A stretch of 64,000 nucleotides of DNA from JABDIP01 sp965237625 (GCA_965237625.1 CBDEGD010000014.1:186001-250000); one strand, 5' to 3'; positions 52,358 through 61,605 are shown, counted from the first letter of the stretch. A program made the numbers and translations. Notes: generated from the sequence alone by a model not told the origin.

Positions 52358-53245
52358 TCAGGCGGTGCGGTCCCGAACAAACTGCGCAATGGCCCGCAGA
52401 TCGTCGGCCCGGTCTTCGAAAAGATCCAAATGACGGATGGCCTGATCCGTCAGCAGGCGCGCCTGCTCCTGTGCACGCTCTTCACCCAGGATAGTCACGA
52501 ATGTGGCCTTTCCGGGAGAATTCATTTTATCATCATTCCCGCTCTTCGCCGATGCCTGCCGCTCGGCGTCCAACAGATGTCCGGTGATCTGAAATACCAA
52601 CCCCAGATCATGGGCATAGGCATGCAGCGCATGACGACGCGCTGAATCGACCCGGCCCAGAATAGCGCCGCTCTCACAGGCGAACGCGAATAGCTCGCCG
52701 GTTTTCATGCGCTGCGACCGGGTCACCGCACCGAGGTCGAATTCCCGTTCCTCACCAATCAGATCGATCATCTGGCCACCGATCATACCGCGCCCACCTG
52801 CCGCCTTTGCCAGCGCTGACACCAGATTGCTGCGCACCATCGGGTCGGCATGGGTATCCGACTCGGCCAAAATCTCGAAAGCGAGGGCGAGTAGCGCATC
52901 ACCAGCGAGAATCGCCGCCGCCTCGCCAAATTTTCGATGGGTGCTCGGGCTGCCGCGCCGCAAATCGTCGTTGTCCAATGCCGGAAGATCGTCATGCACC
53001 AGCCGATGGCAGTGGATGCACTCAACCGCGGCCGCCACACGCAGCGCGCAGGAATCGGCAACCCCGAACAGGCGCGAACTCGACAGCACCAGCAGCGGGC
53101 GCAGACGTTTTCCGCCGGTCAGCATCGCATACCGCATCGCCTCGAAGATCAGCGCCTCGGTATCCATCGGTTTCGGCAGCAGCCGGTCGAGGGCTTTCTC
53201 GGTCAGGCGCGCGGCATCCCTTAGGAGCGAGTCAATGGCCGTCAA
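52358..53245 (-). CDS. ispA: Farnesyl diphosphate synthase-like protein with a broken second aspartate motif
   Basis: The product (295 residues from a TTG at 53245 with GGAGG just upstream) matches geranyl/farnesyl diphosphate synthases. The first metal site, HDDLPALDNDDLRRG, is intact, as are GGQMIDLIGEE and KTGELF. The second site, normally DDxxD, reads GHLLD (residues 222-226), losing two of three metal ligands. GAC-GAT to GGA-CAT could arise from a one-base insertion and a nearby one-base deletion. The frame is otherwise open. It may be inactive, altered, or contain a sequencing error. A longer TTG start at 53281 lies in the neighbouring inverted-repeat element. Confidence 0.85.
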   Translation of the reverse strand: MTAIDSLLRDAARLTEKALDRLLPKPMDTEALIFEAMRYAMLTGGKRLRPLLVLSSSRLFGVADSCALRVAAAVECIHCHRLVHDDLPALDNDDLRRGSPSTHRKFGEAAAILAGDALLALAFEILAESDTHADPMVRSNLVSALAKAAGGRGMIGGQMIDLIGEEREFDLGAVTRSQRMKTGELFAFACESGAILGRVDSARRHALHAYAHDLGLVFQITGHLLDAERQASAKSGNDDKMNSPGKATFVTILGEERAQEQARLLTDQAIRHLDLFEDRADDLRAIAQFVRDRTA

Positions 53246-53274
53246 CCAGGCCTCCTGCAGGCAAGAATCATTTA

Positions 53275-53563
53275 ATACCAAGGAACATAGATAATGACCG
53301 GTTTCACCGCTCTGCTATGTCCGCCCGTTAGGCGCGGTCCGCGCGGTGGTGTAGCGCACCACAAGCGAGCCGCAACGCGGCGGGCGGACCTAGCAGAGCG
53401 GCCTGCGGTGGAGCCTCCAGGACTCCATTGGGGGCCCTTTCGGGTGCGTTGCGGCGCTTGCCCGATGCGCTGCATCGCGCCGCACGCCGCGCCTGCCCGA
53501 ATGGGCCCCAATGGACTCCTGGGGGGCTCCATGAAATCGGTCATTATCTATGTTCCTTGGTAT
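53275..53563. mobile_element. 289-base element with 32-base terminal inverted repeats (MITE-like) inside the xseB-ispA operon
   Basis: 53275-53306 and 53532-53563 are inverted repeats with one mismatch (ATACCAAGG end, TTTCA inner end). The interior holds further inverted blocks such as CGCTCTGCTA...TAGCAGAGCG and a CCCAATGGACTCCTGG-like pair. No protein is coded. It separates the two operon genes, which are normally adjacent, and has no detectable transposase, so it would move only with help. Confidence 0.7.
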
Positions 53564-53566
53564 ACG

Positions 53567-53818
53567 TCAGCCGAGGTCGGTCGATTCGGCTGTCACCGTG
53601 CCATCGGCCGCTTTGGCGATCTTGTCGACCCGCGCCTGGGCTTCGCGCAACTTCGCCTCACAATGCGCTTTGAGCAATGACCCGCGCTCATAAGACGCAA
53701 TGGCGTCATCCAATTTGCTTTGGCCGGATTCCAAGCTTTTCACAATAGTCTCGAGCTGTCCGAGCGCATCCTCAAAACTGAGGGCGGCGACATCGGCCGG
53801 CGGGGATTGCTTAGCCAT
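53567..53818 (-). CDS. xseB: Exodeoxyribonuclease VII small subunit
   Basis: The 83-residue protein has the XseB pattern: LSFEDALGQLETIVKSLESG followed by LDDAIASYERGSLLKAHCE, two helices that bind the large subunit XseA. Exonuclease VII degrades single-stranded DNA. It heads the xseB-ispA-dxs-tlyA cluster. The MITE-like element begins four bases past its stop. Confidence 0.93.
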   Translation of the reverse strand: MAKQSPPADVAALSFEDALGQLETIVKSLESGQSKLDDAIASYERGSLLKAHCEAKLREAQARVDKIAKAADGTVTAESTDLG

Positions 53819-53940
53819 CGAAAGAACCTGTGATTTGGGCCGTCCGGACCATAGCAGGCCAATTGGACAGAAAGCCAGAAATGCGAGCGGGTTGAGCGCG
53901 TTGCAGGTGAATTGCCCGTCGCGCGGATGATGAAAGTCGA

Positions 53941-54870
53941 TCAGGCGACCATGAGTTCCTTCACATGGGCAGCGCAGCTTTCGGCAAGCGCTTCCAGATC
54001 GTAGCCGCCCTCAAGCACAGAGACGATCCGGCCTTCGCAGCACTCCGATGCCAGTTTTGCCAGCTTTACGGTTGCCCAGGCAAAATCGGCCTCGGTCAAT
54101 TGGAGCCCGGCCAGCGGATCGCGCAAATGGGCGTCGAAGCCGGCGGAGATCATCAGCAAGCCGGGGCCAAAATCCGACAGGGCCGGCAGCACGGTCCGGG
54201 TCATCGCATGGCGGAATTCCGGCGAGGCGGCATTGGCCGGTAGAGGCACATTGAGGATATTGTCCGCCGTACCCCTCTCCTCCACCATGCCGGTCCCGGG
54301 ATAGAGGGGCGACTGGTGCGTCGAGACGTAGAACAGATCTGCGTCGTTCCAGAAGATATCCTGGGTGCCGTTGCCGTGATGCACGTCGAAATCGACCACC
54401 GCGACCCGCCGAACGCCGTGAACCGCACGGGCATGGGCAGCTCCGACCGCGATGTTATTGAACAGGCAGAACCCCATCGCCTTGGCGGTCTCGGCGTGGT
54501 GGCCGGGGGGCCGAACGGCGCAGAAGGCATTCCGAACCTCTCCCGTCATCACCGCATCAACGGCGGCACAGACACCACCCGCCGCCCGCAACGCCGCTTC
54601 ACGGGATCCCGGCGATACAACGGTGTCGGCATCGAGCCGGGCATGGCCATCACCCGGAATGGCCGCAAGCACCGCCTCGACATGGGCCTGCGGATGCACC
54701 CGAAGGATCTGCTCGATTGCGGCTTCCGGCGCGTCGCGACGATCCAGCAGGGCAAATGCCTCATCCTCGAAGCGGCGCAGAACCGCCTTCAGCCGGTCGG
54801 GGCATTCCGGATGGCCGAAGCCCGGATCATGCAAGATGCAGTCTCGGTGCGTGAAGAATGCGGTATTCAA
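53941..54870 (-). CDS. Histone deacetylase family protein (AcuC/HDAC fold)
   Basis: The 309-residue enzyme has the zinc and catalytic features: RPPGHHAETAKAMGFCLFNN with paired His, VVDFDVHHGNGTQDIFWND for the metal Asp and His, and SAGFDAHLRDPLAGL for the second Asp. Bacterial members deacetylate proteins, polyamines or acetoin-related molecules. Start is TTG 54870 with GAGAGG upstream. It ends near xseB but is separated by a 120-base gap. Confidence 0.87.
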   Translation of the reverse strand: MNTAFFTHRDCILHDPGFGHPECPDRLKAVLRRFEDEAFALLDRRDAPEAAIEQILRVHPQAHVEAVLAAIPGDGHARLDADTVVSPGSREAALRAAGGVCAAVDAVMTGEVRNAFCAVRPPGHHAETAKAMGFCLFNNIAVGAAHARAVHGVRRVAVVDFDVHHGNGTQDIFWNDADLFYVSTHQSPLYPGTGMVEERGTADNILNVPLPANAASPEFRHAMTRTVLPALSDFGPGLLMISAGFDAHLRDPLAGLQLTEADFAWATVKLAKLASECCEGRIVSVLEGGYDLEALAESCAAHVKELMVA

Positions 54871-55097
54871 GCGGCCTCTCGGATTCTGCAGGGTTCGACT
54901 GTTCTGACTGTAGCCGCTTCGCGGCCTCGGGACATCGCGTTTAGCACGAATGCCCGATCAATCTCAAAGACACCGGAGACAACCCTTGATCGGCGGCCGG
55001 TCCGATAGACCTTCGTATGGGACTGGTTGAATTCGCCCAGAGCGATTAATCTATGGCGAGAGGAACCCGCAAGCGGGCGCCGAAGGGGAATTCTACG

Positions 55098-56216
55098 ATG
55101 GGTTGGAAAATCTGCAACGGCGGCCACGTGGCCGTTGTGGCGGCATTCATTGCGCTGATCGCGGCTTTGCCGGCCGCCGGCCAGGATCAGCCGCCGGCGC
55201 TGGTCTTTGTCGACTCGGTCATCCGCGAACCGATGTCCCAGACCGCGCCGGTGGTGGGGCGCATCGTTGCGCGTGAGGCGGTCATCGCCACCCAGGTCGC
55301 TGGCGCGGTCTTCCGCATACACGCCGATATTGGCGACCGGGTCGAACGCGGCGACCTGCTGGCCGAACTGGACCCGGCGCGGCTGCAATCGGATGCGGAT
55401 CTGCGCAAGGCGGAGAGGGACGAGGCGGAGGCGAACCTGGAGGCGGCATCGGCCAGTATGGCCATTGTGGACCAAGCGCTGGAGCGGCTGCGTGGGCTCA
55501 CCAACAGTGCGGCCTTTTCGCAGGCGCGGTATGATGAGGCCGAGCTTGAGGTGCGCCGGAATCAAGGCTTGGTGGCGGTCGCCCAGGCTCGGCTGACCCG
55601 CGCCGAGGCCAATTGGGCCCGGGCGTTGATCGATCTGGAGGATGCCCAAATCCGCGTGCCCTTCTCGGGCGTCATCGGCAATCGATCCGCCCATGTCGGT
55701 GAATACCTGCAGGTCGGCGATTCGGTCGTGACTGTGATCAATGAGTCCGGTCTGGAAGTCGAGGCGCTGGTGCCTCTGGACAGGCTGTCCGGCATTCGGC
55801 CGGGCGCCGAGTTGACGGTGGTTCTGGATGATGGGACGCGTCATCAGGCGATTGTCCGCGCCAGCGTGCCTATGGAAAACAGCCAGACGCGAACCCGTAT
55901 TGTCCGCCTGACGCCCGATTTTTCCGAGACTGTCAATCCGCTGGCGGGCAATCAGAGCGCAATCGTGCTGATCCCGATCGGCGAAGCCCGTGACGTGGTG
56001 ACCGCGCACAAGGACGCCATTCTCAACCGGCCAAATGGCTCGGTCGTTTTTGTCGTCGAGGACGATCAGGCGATGATGCGGCCGGTCAGCCTGGGTGACT
56101 CGGTCGGCAGCCGGATCATAGTGACCAACGGGCTGATGCCTGGCGATCTGGTGGTGGTTCGCGGCAACGAGCGGCTGCGCCCGGGTCAGCCGGTGCGCCA
56201 TAACGGTGCGAGCTGA
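55098..56216 (+). CDS. RND efflux pump periplasmic adaptor
   Basis: The protein from the ATG at 55098 (MGWKICNGGHVAVV; AAGGGG upstream) has 372 residues with a signal peptide ending near AAG. It follows the membrane-fusion layout: lipoyl half-motif GRIVAREAVIATQVAGAV and DIGDRVERGDLLAELDPARL, then a coiled-coil hairpin, then DAQIRVPFSGVIGNRSAHVG. The C-terminal strands link to the pump. The RND gene starts 11 bases later, so the two form an operon. No outer-membrane channel gene is adjacent. Confidence 0.9.
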   Translation: MGWKICNGGHVAVVAAFIALIAALPAAGQDQPPALVFVDSVIREPMSQTAPVVGRIVAREAVIATQVAGAVFRIHADIGDRVERGDLLAELDPARLQSDADLRKAERDEAEANLEAASASMAIVDQALERLRGLTNSAAFSQARYDEAELEVRRNQGLVAVAQARLTRAEANWARALIDLEDAQIRVPFSGVIGNRSAHVGEYLQVGDSVVTVINESGLEVEALVPLDRLSGIRPGAELTVVLDDGTRHQAIVRASVPMENSQTRTRIVRLTPDFSETVNPLAGNQSAIVLIPIGEARDVVTAHKDAILNRPNGSVVFVVEDDQAMMRPVSLGDSVGSRIIVTNGLMPGDLVVVRGNERLRPGQPVRHNGAS

Positions 56217-56227
56217 GGCGACGGCCC

Positions 56228-59200
56228 ATGAATTTGATCGGCACCTCCATTCAACGCCCGATCGCGGTGATTGCCGCGGTCCTGATGGTCGTGATGTTCG
56301 GCTATGTCGCCCTGCAGACCATCCCGATCCAGCTCACGCCTGACATCAACCGGCCGATCATCGTGATCACCACCAATTGGGGCGGCGCGGCGCCGGCCGA
56401 GGTCGAGCGGGAAATCGTCAACCGCCAGGAAGAGGCGCTGAAGGGGCTGGAGGGGCTGGAGGAGATTGTCTCGAGCTCCAGCACCGGGAACGGCCAGATC
56501 ACGCTCACGTTCAATATCGATACCAATATGGATCGGGCGCTGCTGCTCACGGCAAACCGGCTCGACCGGGTGAATGGCTATCCGGAGGAGGCCGACGAGC
56601 CGACCATCGAGACGTCCGACAGGAACGATAATGCGATCGCCTGGTTCTCCCTGGTGCGGGCGGACGGCAACGAACAGCCGATCCACACCTTTGGAGAATT
56701 CATCGAAGACGTGGTGAAGGAGCGGCTGGAGCGGGTTCCCGGCGTCTCTGGTGTCGGCGCCTTCGGTGGCAGCGACCGGGAGATGCAGATCATCGTCAAC
56801 CCGATCCAGCTGGCCCGCTACCGGATGACGATCCCGGAGATCGTGTCGGCACTGCGCGACGCGAACGTGTCAATTTCCGCCGGCGATGTGGAGGAAGGCA
56901 AGCGCCGCTACGTGGTCCGAACCGATGGCGACTTCGCCAATCTGGATCAAGTGAGGCAGGTGCTGATCCGCAGCCGGGCCGGGGCCGGTGGCGGGGTTGG
57001 GCGCGTTACCGTCGACGACGTCGCCGAGGTCCGGTTTGGCTACAAGGAGCCCGGCGCGCGCATTCGTTTCCTGGGCGTGCCGGCACTGGCCATCAACGCG
57101 CAACGGGAGACCGGCGCCAACGTCATTGAGGTGATGGATCAAATCCGCATCGCTGTGGACGAATTGAACGCCGGCCCGGTGCCGGGTCAAGGTTTGGTGA
57201 TGCGCCAGCTCTATGACGAAACCGATTACATCAACTCGGCCATCGACCTGGTCCAGAAGAACATCCTCTATGGCGGCATCCTGGCCGTGATCGTCCTGCT
57301 GACCTTCCTCAGGTCGGGGCGGGCGACCCTGGTGGTGGCTCTGGCCATCCCGGTCTCCGTCATCGGCTCCTTCGTCGCCATGGCCGCGCTCGGTCGATCC
57401 ATCAACGTCATATCGCTGGCCGGCATCGCCTTTACCGTGGGCATGGTCGTCGATGCCGCCATCGTGGTGCTGGAGAACATCTTCCGGCTGCGACAGTCCG
57501 GCCACTCGGCCGCCAAGGCTGCCTTTGAGGGCGCCAGGCAGGTCTGGGGCGCGGTCCTGGTTTCGGCCTTGACCACCGTCATGGTGTTCATCCCGATCCT
57601 GGTGATGAAGCTGGAGGTCGGCCAGCTTTTCCGCGACATCGCCGTGGCGATCTCGGTATCCGTTCTCCTGTCGCTGCTGGTGGCTGTCACGGTGATACCG
57701 GCCTTGTCTTCGCGCCTCTTGAACGGCGCGGAGACCGATCGGGACAAGATGATCCGGTTGCCGGTCATCGACGGATTCGCACGTGCATTCCTGGCCGGCG
57801 TTCTTGGATTTACCCGGCGGATCGTGCGTAGCCGCGCGCTGGCGCTGCTTGTGGTCGCCGCCGTATCCGTTGTTGCCATCGGGACCACCTGGATCTTCCG
57901 CCCCGATCTGGAATACCTGCCGAACGGCAACCGCAACTTCATCTTCGGCTTCGTTCTGCCGCCGCCGGGCTACAATCTGGAGACCAGCACGGCAATCGGC
58001 CAAAACCTCGAAGATGCCGTTCGGCCTCACTGGGCCAGCGAGACCGGCCCGGAAGCCGCGCCGGATGAGCCGCCCAAGATCGAGCATTTCTTCTTCGTCT
58101 CCTTCCAGGCCAATTCGTTCATCGGCGCCTCCGCCATGGAAGAAAGCCGGGCCGGCGAGTTGATCCCGGTTCTGAGCAGCCCGATCTTCGCCGAACCGGG
58201 CACCTTCGGATTCATGAACCAGCTGTCGCTGTTCGGGCGCGGTATCGGCGGGTCGCGGTCGATCGAACTCGATGTCTCGGGAGGCGATCTTGAAACCATC
58301 CTCGGCGTCGCGCTCCAGGCCACCGGCCGGCTGACCCAGGCGCTGCCCGCGGATCAAGGGAACCGGTTCCGACCGATCCCGGGCCTTGAACTGGGCGCAC
58401 CGGAGGTCCGCGTGGTGCCGGACCCGACACGGCTGGCCGATAACGGCGTGACGGCGAGCGAGCTTGGAGCCACCATCGACGCATTCAACGATGGTCTGCG
58501 TGTCGCGGAGATCACCGTCGACGGTAAGCGGATCGACCTGACCCTTATGGGGCCGCGCGCTCTGGTGGAGCAGACGCAAGGCATCGGCGCCATTCCTGTC
58601 GTCACCGGGGACGGCGCCATCATATCCGTTGAGACTCTGGCCGAGGTTCGGGTCACGTCCGGACCAACCGAGGTGCGCCATCGGGAACGGGTGCGCACGG
58701 TGACCCTGTCGCTCATTCCGGCCGACGGCATACCGCTTGAGGCGGCCATCGGCATCATCAATGAGCAGGTCATCGCCCCGCTCACCGAACAAGGCCTGCC
58801 GCCCGGCGTGACACTCAACTTGTCCGGAACCGCGGACCAGCTGGACATGACCTGGAACGCCATGGTGCTGGACCTGATCCTGGCGCTGGCGATCGTCTAC
58901 CTGGTGATGGCGGTGCTGTTCGAGAGTTTCGCCTATCCGCTGATCATCATGATCTCGGTGCCCATGGCGGCGGCTGGCGGAATCGGCGGGCTGGTGGCCC
59001 TCAACCAGTTTGTCTTCCAGTCGCTCGACATGCTGACGCTGCTGGGATTCGTTATTCTCATCGGCATCGTCGTGAACAACGCCATCCTGCTGGTCCACCA
59101 AAGCCTTTACCACCATCGCACCGACGGCATGGCGATCGATGAGGCAATCATCGAGGCGACCCGGAACCGGGTGCGCCCGATCTTCATGTCGACCCTGACC

Positions 59201-59461
59201 AGCGTGTTCGGAATGCTGCCGCTGGTCCTGTTCCCAGGCGCCGGATCGGAACTCTACCGCGGGCTGGGATCCGTCGTCGTTGGCGGGCTGAGCGTTTCCG
59301 CAGTCCTTACCCTGTTGATCGTGCCGCCGCTGATGACAGTGTTCATGGGGGCTATCGAGGGTGGCAGAAAGCGGCCGCCAAGCGAAACCGACGATGACGA
59401 CGAACCGACGATCGTCGACCGCGTGCCACGCGACGAACAACCGGCCGCCGCCGCGGAATAG
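56228..59461 (+). CDS. RND-superfamily inner-membrane efflux pump
   Basis: The 1077-residue protein has the 12-helix RND layout with two large periplasmic domains. It begins SIQRPIAVIAAVLMVVMFGY. GIAFTVGMVVDAAIVVLENI carries the helix-4 proton-relay Asp residues, and LGFVILIGIVVNNAILLVHQ is in helix 10. The C-terminal tail is acidic (DDDDEPTIVDRV). It exports lipophilic compounds in exchange for protons, with the adaptor just upstream. The specific substrate class is not evident. Confidence 0.93.
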   Translation: MNLIGTSIQRPIAVIAAVLMVVMFGYVALQTIPIQLTPDINRPIIVITTNWGGAAPAEVEREIVNRQEEALKGLEGLEEIVSSSSTGNGQITLTFNIDTNMDRALLLTANRLDRVNGYPEEADEPTIETSDRNDNAIAWFSLVRADGNEQPIHTFGEFIEDVVKERLERVPGVSGVGAFGGSDREMQIIVNPIQLARYRMTIPEIVSALRDANVSISAGDVEEGKRRYVVRTDGDFANLDQVRQVLIRSRAGAGGGVGRVTVDDVAEVRFGYKEPGARIRFLGVPALAINAQRETGANVIEVMDQIRIAVDELNAGPVPGQGLVMRQLYDETDYINSAIDLVQKNILYGGILAVIVLLTFLRSGRATLVVALAIPVSVIGSFVAMAALGRSINVISLAGIAFTVGMVVDAAIVVLENIFRLRQSGHSAAKAAFEGARQVWGAVLVSALTTVMVFIPILVMKLEVGQLFRDIAVAISVSVLLSLLVAVTVIPALSSRLLNGAETDRDKMIRLPVIDGFARAFLAGVLGFTRRIVRSRALALLVVAAVSVVAIGTTWIFRPDLEYLPNGNRNFIFGFVLPPPGYNLETSTAIGQNLEDAVRPHWASETGPEAAPDEPPKIEHFFFVSFQANSFIGASAMEESRAGELIPVLSSPIFAEPGTFGFMNQLSLFGRGIGGSRSIELDVSGGDLETILGVALQATGRLTQALPADQGNRFRPIPGLELGAPEVRVVPDPTRLADNGVTASELGATIDAFNDGLRVAEITVDGKRIDLTLMGPRALVEQTQGIGAIPVVTGDGAIISVETLAEVRVTSGPTEVRHRERVRTVTLSLIPADGIPLEAAIGIINEQVIAPLTEQGLPPGVTLNLSGTADQLDMTWNAMVLDLILALAIVYLVMAVLFESFAYPLIIMISVPMAAAGGIGGLVALNQFVFQSLDMLTLLGFVILIGIVVNNAILLVHQSLYHHRTDGMAIDEAIIEATRNRVRPIFMSTLTSVFGMLPLVLFPGAGSELYRGLGSVVVGGLSVSAVLTLLIVPPLMTVFMGAIEGGRKRPPSETDDDDEPTIVDRVPRDEQPAAAAE

Positions 59462-59698
59462 TCAGCCGGATTTCTCGATTCGGAACAGGGTGGCGCCGTC
59501 TTCGACTTCAACCGCCGACAGAAGCGCGTTCCCAGTGGCCTGACAGAACGCCACAAAATCTTTCGGCGCCGCCGGATCGGTAGCAAACACCTCCAAGATG
59601 GCGCCCGCCGGCAACGTGTTGAGCGCCTTGCGGGCCTTCAATACCGGGATCGGGCAAATCAAATCCCGTGCATCAAGTTGCACCACCTGTTCCGTCAT
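59462..59698 (-). CDS. TusA/SirA-like sulfurtransferase
   Basis: The 78-residue protein has the family signature LDARDLICPIPVLKARKALN with the CPxP cysteine that carries a persulfide. AVFATDP-like ILEVFATDPAAPKDFVAFCQ follows. TusA proteins pass sulfur to tRNA thiolation or sulfur oxidation. It diverges from a predicted sulfide-sensing ArsR regulator (59848), which strengthens a sulfur role. It is convergent with the RND gene, ending one base apart. Confidence 0.9.
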   Translation of the reverse strand: MTEQVVQLDARDLICPIPVLKARKALNTLPAGAILEVFATDPAAPKDFVAFCQATGNALLSAVEVEDGATLFRIEKSG

Positions 59699-59847
59699 CG
59701 TCCCGCTACCATCGCTGCGCTCTGCAAATCCTACCTGGAATGGGCGACGCCACCAAACCCGCGACAGCCTTTGGACGGTATCGGTCTGGATGTTGTCAGC
59801 ATTGACTATTGCTTGACCGCAACCGTGCCGCTAATTACTTCGGGCGA

Positions 59848-60177
59848 ATGGATACCGCCGACCTCAAGGCAAACGCCCAGAAGGCCAGCACGTTGCTCAA
59901 AGCGATGAGCAATGAGCGGCGCCTTCTGATCCTTTGTTCCTTGGCCGAGGGCGAACTCTCCGTCGGTCAGATGGAACAAATGGTCGATCTGAGCCAGTCA
60001 GCCCTGTCGCAGCACTTGGCCCGGCTGCGCAATGACGGGCTTGTCGGGACCCGACGTGACGCCCAGACCATCTACTACTCTCTCAAGGGCGACGAAGCGC
60101 GAACGGTCATCGAGACGCTGCACGATCTCTATTGCAAGGCGGAATCTACGGGTAAGGCTCAATCCGTCGCGAATTGA
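59848..60177 (+). CDS. ArsR-family regulator of the SqrR/BigR type
   Basis: The ATG at 59848 gives 109 residues. The winged helix is LSVGQMEQMVDLSQSALSQH with LRNDGLVGTRRDAQTIYYSL as the wing. There are only two cysteines, C30 (LLILCSL) and C96 (DLYCKAE). Their spacing of 66 residues equals that of the two reactive Cys in SqrR (41 and 107). Such proteins form a tetrasulfide bridge and derepress sulfide-oxidation genes. Divergent TusA supports a sulfur role. An upstream TTG at 59809 is less likely. Confidence 0.87.
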   Translation: MDTADLKANAQKASTLLKAMSNERRLLILCSLAEGELSVGQMEQMVDLSQSALSQHLARLRNDGLVGTRRDAQTIYYSLKGDEARTVIETLHDLYCKAESTGKAQSVAN

Positions 60178-60195
60178 GTTCCGCAGCGCCTGCCG

Positions 60196-60786
60196 TCAGT
60201 CGGCGAAATCGATCTTGGACAACAGTATTTCGGCGTCTCCGATCGAATAGACGCTGTTGTGGGCCTTGTCGCAGGCAAATCCGTATTTCAGACCCTGGTA
60301 TCCACCTCGCATGGGACGATCCTCGCGGAGAAACAGTAAACAATGGGTAGACGCCGGGGCACCAATGGTGACGAATTCGAATCCCTGTTCGGTGGTCCCC
60401 TTATCGCCCATCTGTGTCATCTCCGGCGGCAACGCAAACCTGCGAAAGAGCTGGTCGAGGCTGGTACCCCGAAGGTAGCTGCGACTTCCCGTCGTCTTGG
60501 CCACCACTACGGTAAGCAGATGTTGCGCGTTTTCGGCCTGGATCTGTTCATGCCATCCGCGGGCATCGCTACCGGCAAATCCGTCTCGAAAGCAGATCGA
60601 ATTGGCGAACTCGGAAGAGACGCTGGTCACCAGCTGATCGCAGGGAACCGGCGCCTGGGCTCTGGCAGGCAACGACATCATGCACGATGCGAAGATCAAG
60701 AACGAAATCCAGGCCGCGACGGATGCCGACCGAATGTCGGACAAATGGCTGGCCGGCATCGAAAACACGCTGGAGTACCTACTCAT
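60196..60786 (-). CDS. Secreted hypothetical protein
   Basis: I chose the ATG at 60786 (GGAAGG upstream), giving 196 residues. A signal-like segment (SASVAAWISFLIFASCMMSL, cleavage near PARAQA) leads into a mature part of about 160 residues, with three Cys (PCDQLV, NSICFRDG, THCLLF) and a fourth near the C-terminus (YGFACD). This looks like a disulfide-bonded periplasmic protein. I do not recognise a family. It lies divergent to a DUF2927 lipoprotein gene. Confidence 0.6.
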   Translation of the reverse strand: MSRYSSVFSMPASHLSDIRSASVAAWISFLIFASCMMSLPARAQAPVPCDQLVTSVSSEFANSICFRDGFAGSDARGWHEQIQAENAQHLLTVVVAKTTGSRSYLRGTSLDQLFRRFALPPEMTQMGDKGTTEQGFEFVTIGAPASTHCLLFLREDRPMRGGYQGLKYGFACDKAHNSVYSIGDAEILLSKIDFAD

Positions 60787-60915
60787 CAAGAACCTTCCCC
60801 GATCCGCCGACATGCTGCGCCCTCCTGACTTTTACCCGCAGCATTCCAAAAGTAGTATATCTGACTGGAAATCAGTTGGGGGAGTACAATTGCAAGGGTC
60901 GGGACATTGCTTCTC

Positions 60916-61605
60916 ATGAGCCTGCGGGTGTTTTCGGCGAGCGCAATAGTCGCGACCCTGGCTGTCCTCGCGGCGTGCGCTCCTACGCCCCTGCCCGAAC
61001 TCGGCATGGCGGAGCGGTTCCGACTGGTCGGATTCCGCGACGATATGGGGCAGCCGATGCGACTGCACAAATGGACCGATCCAATACTGCTTTCGGCCGT
61101 CGGTGCTGACGCCGATCAATACAAAATTGTGGAGGAGCATGTCGCCCTGCTCGGCTCTCTGACCGGCCTGGAGGCGCGCATCGAGGACGATCAGCCGAAC
61201 ATGGTAGTGATGTTCGGCACGGTCGAAGAGCTGCAACCGTATCTGGATAATTGGGCGCAGAGCGGAAATCGCGTCAGCCTGCCAGGCTTTTACCGCAGCG
61301 ACTGTTTCGCCATGACCGGTAGCGCGGATGGAGAGGCCTTTGCCATGGCGTTCATCCGCAGTGGCCAGTCCGCCCGGATGACCCGGCTGTGCGTGGTCCA
61401 GGAGATCACCCAGGCATTGGGTTTGATCGGCGACATCGACGGGCGTTGGGACACAAATTTCGCCAGTTGGGGCGGATCCGACGATTTGACCGCGGCAGAT
61501 CGTGACCTGATCAGAATTCTCTATGACGACCGGCTACGCCACGGCATGACCGAGGCGGTCGGCATGCCCATCGTCCGCCAGATTGTCACGGAGGGTATCC
61601 GGTGA
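60916..61605 (+). CDS. DUF2927 family lipoprotein
   Basis: The ATG at 60916 gives 229 residues with a lipoprotein signal (LAVLAAC). The C-terminal part matches the DUF2927 pattern: VVQEITQALGLIGDIDGRWD and LIRILYDDRLRHGMTEAVGM. In this family the region resembles metallopeptidase-like folds, but the function is not known. A TTG nine bases upstream is in frame. The MscS-like gene runs toward it. Confidence 0.75.
   Translation: MSLRVFSASAIVATLAVLAACAPTPLPELGMAERFRLVGFRDDMGQPMRLHKWTDPILLSAVGADADQYKIVEEHVALLGSLTGLEARIEDDQPNMVVMFGTVEELQPYLDNWAQSGNRVSLPGFYRSDCFAMTGSADGEAFAMAFIRSGQSARMTRLCVVQEITQALGLIGDIDGRWDTNFASWGGSDDLTAADRDLIRILYDDRLRHGMTEAVGMPIVRQIVTEGIR

Noticed and set aside
53294..53680. 128-codon forward frame across the inverted-repeat element and xseB
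   Set aside because: It crosses inverted repeats and is antisense to xseB; no protein motif is seen, so it is an accident of GC-rich palindromes.
56870..59440. 856-codon open frame antisense to the RND pump
   Set aside because: It is the reverse complement of a well-conserved gene. Its protein is rich in His, Gln, Asp and Arg without motifs, typical of antisense frames in GC-rich DNA.
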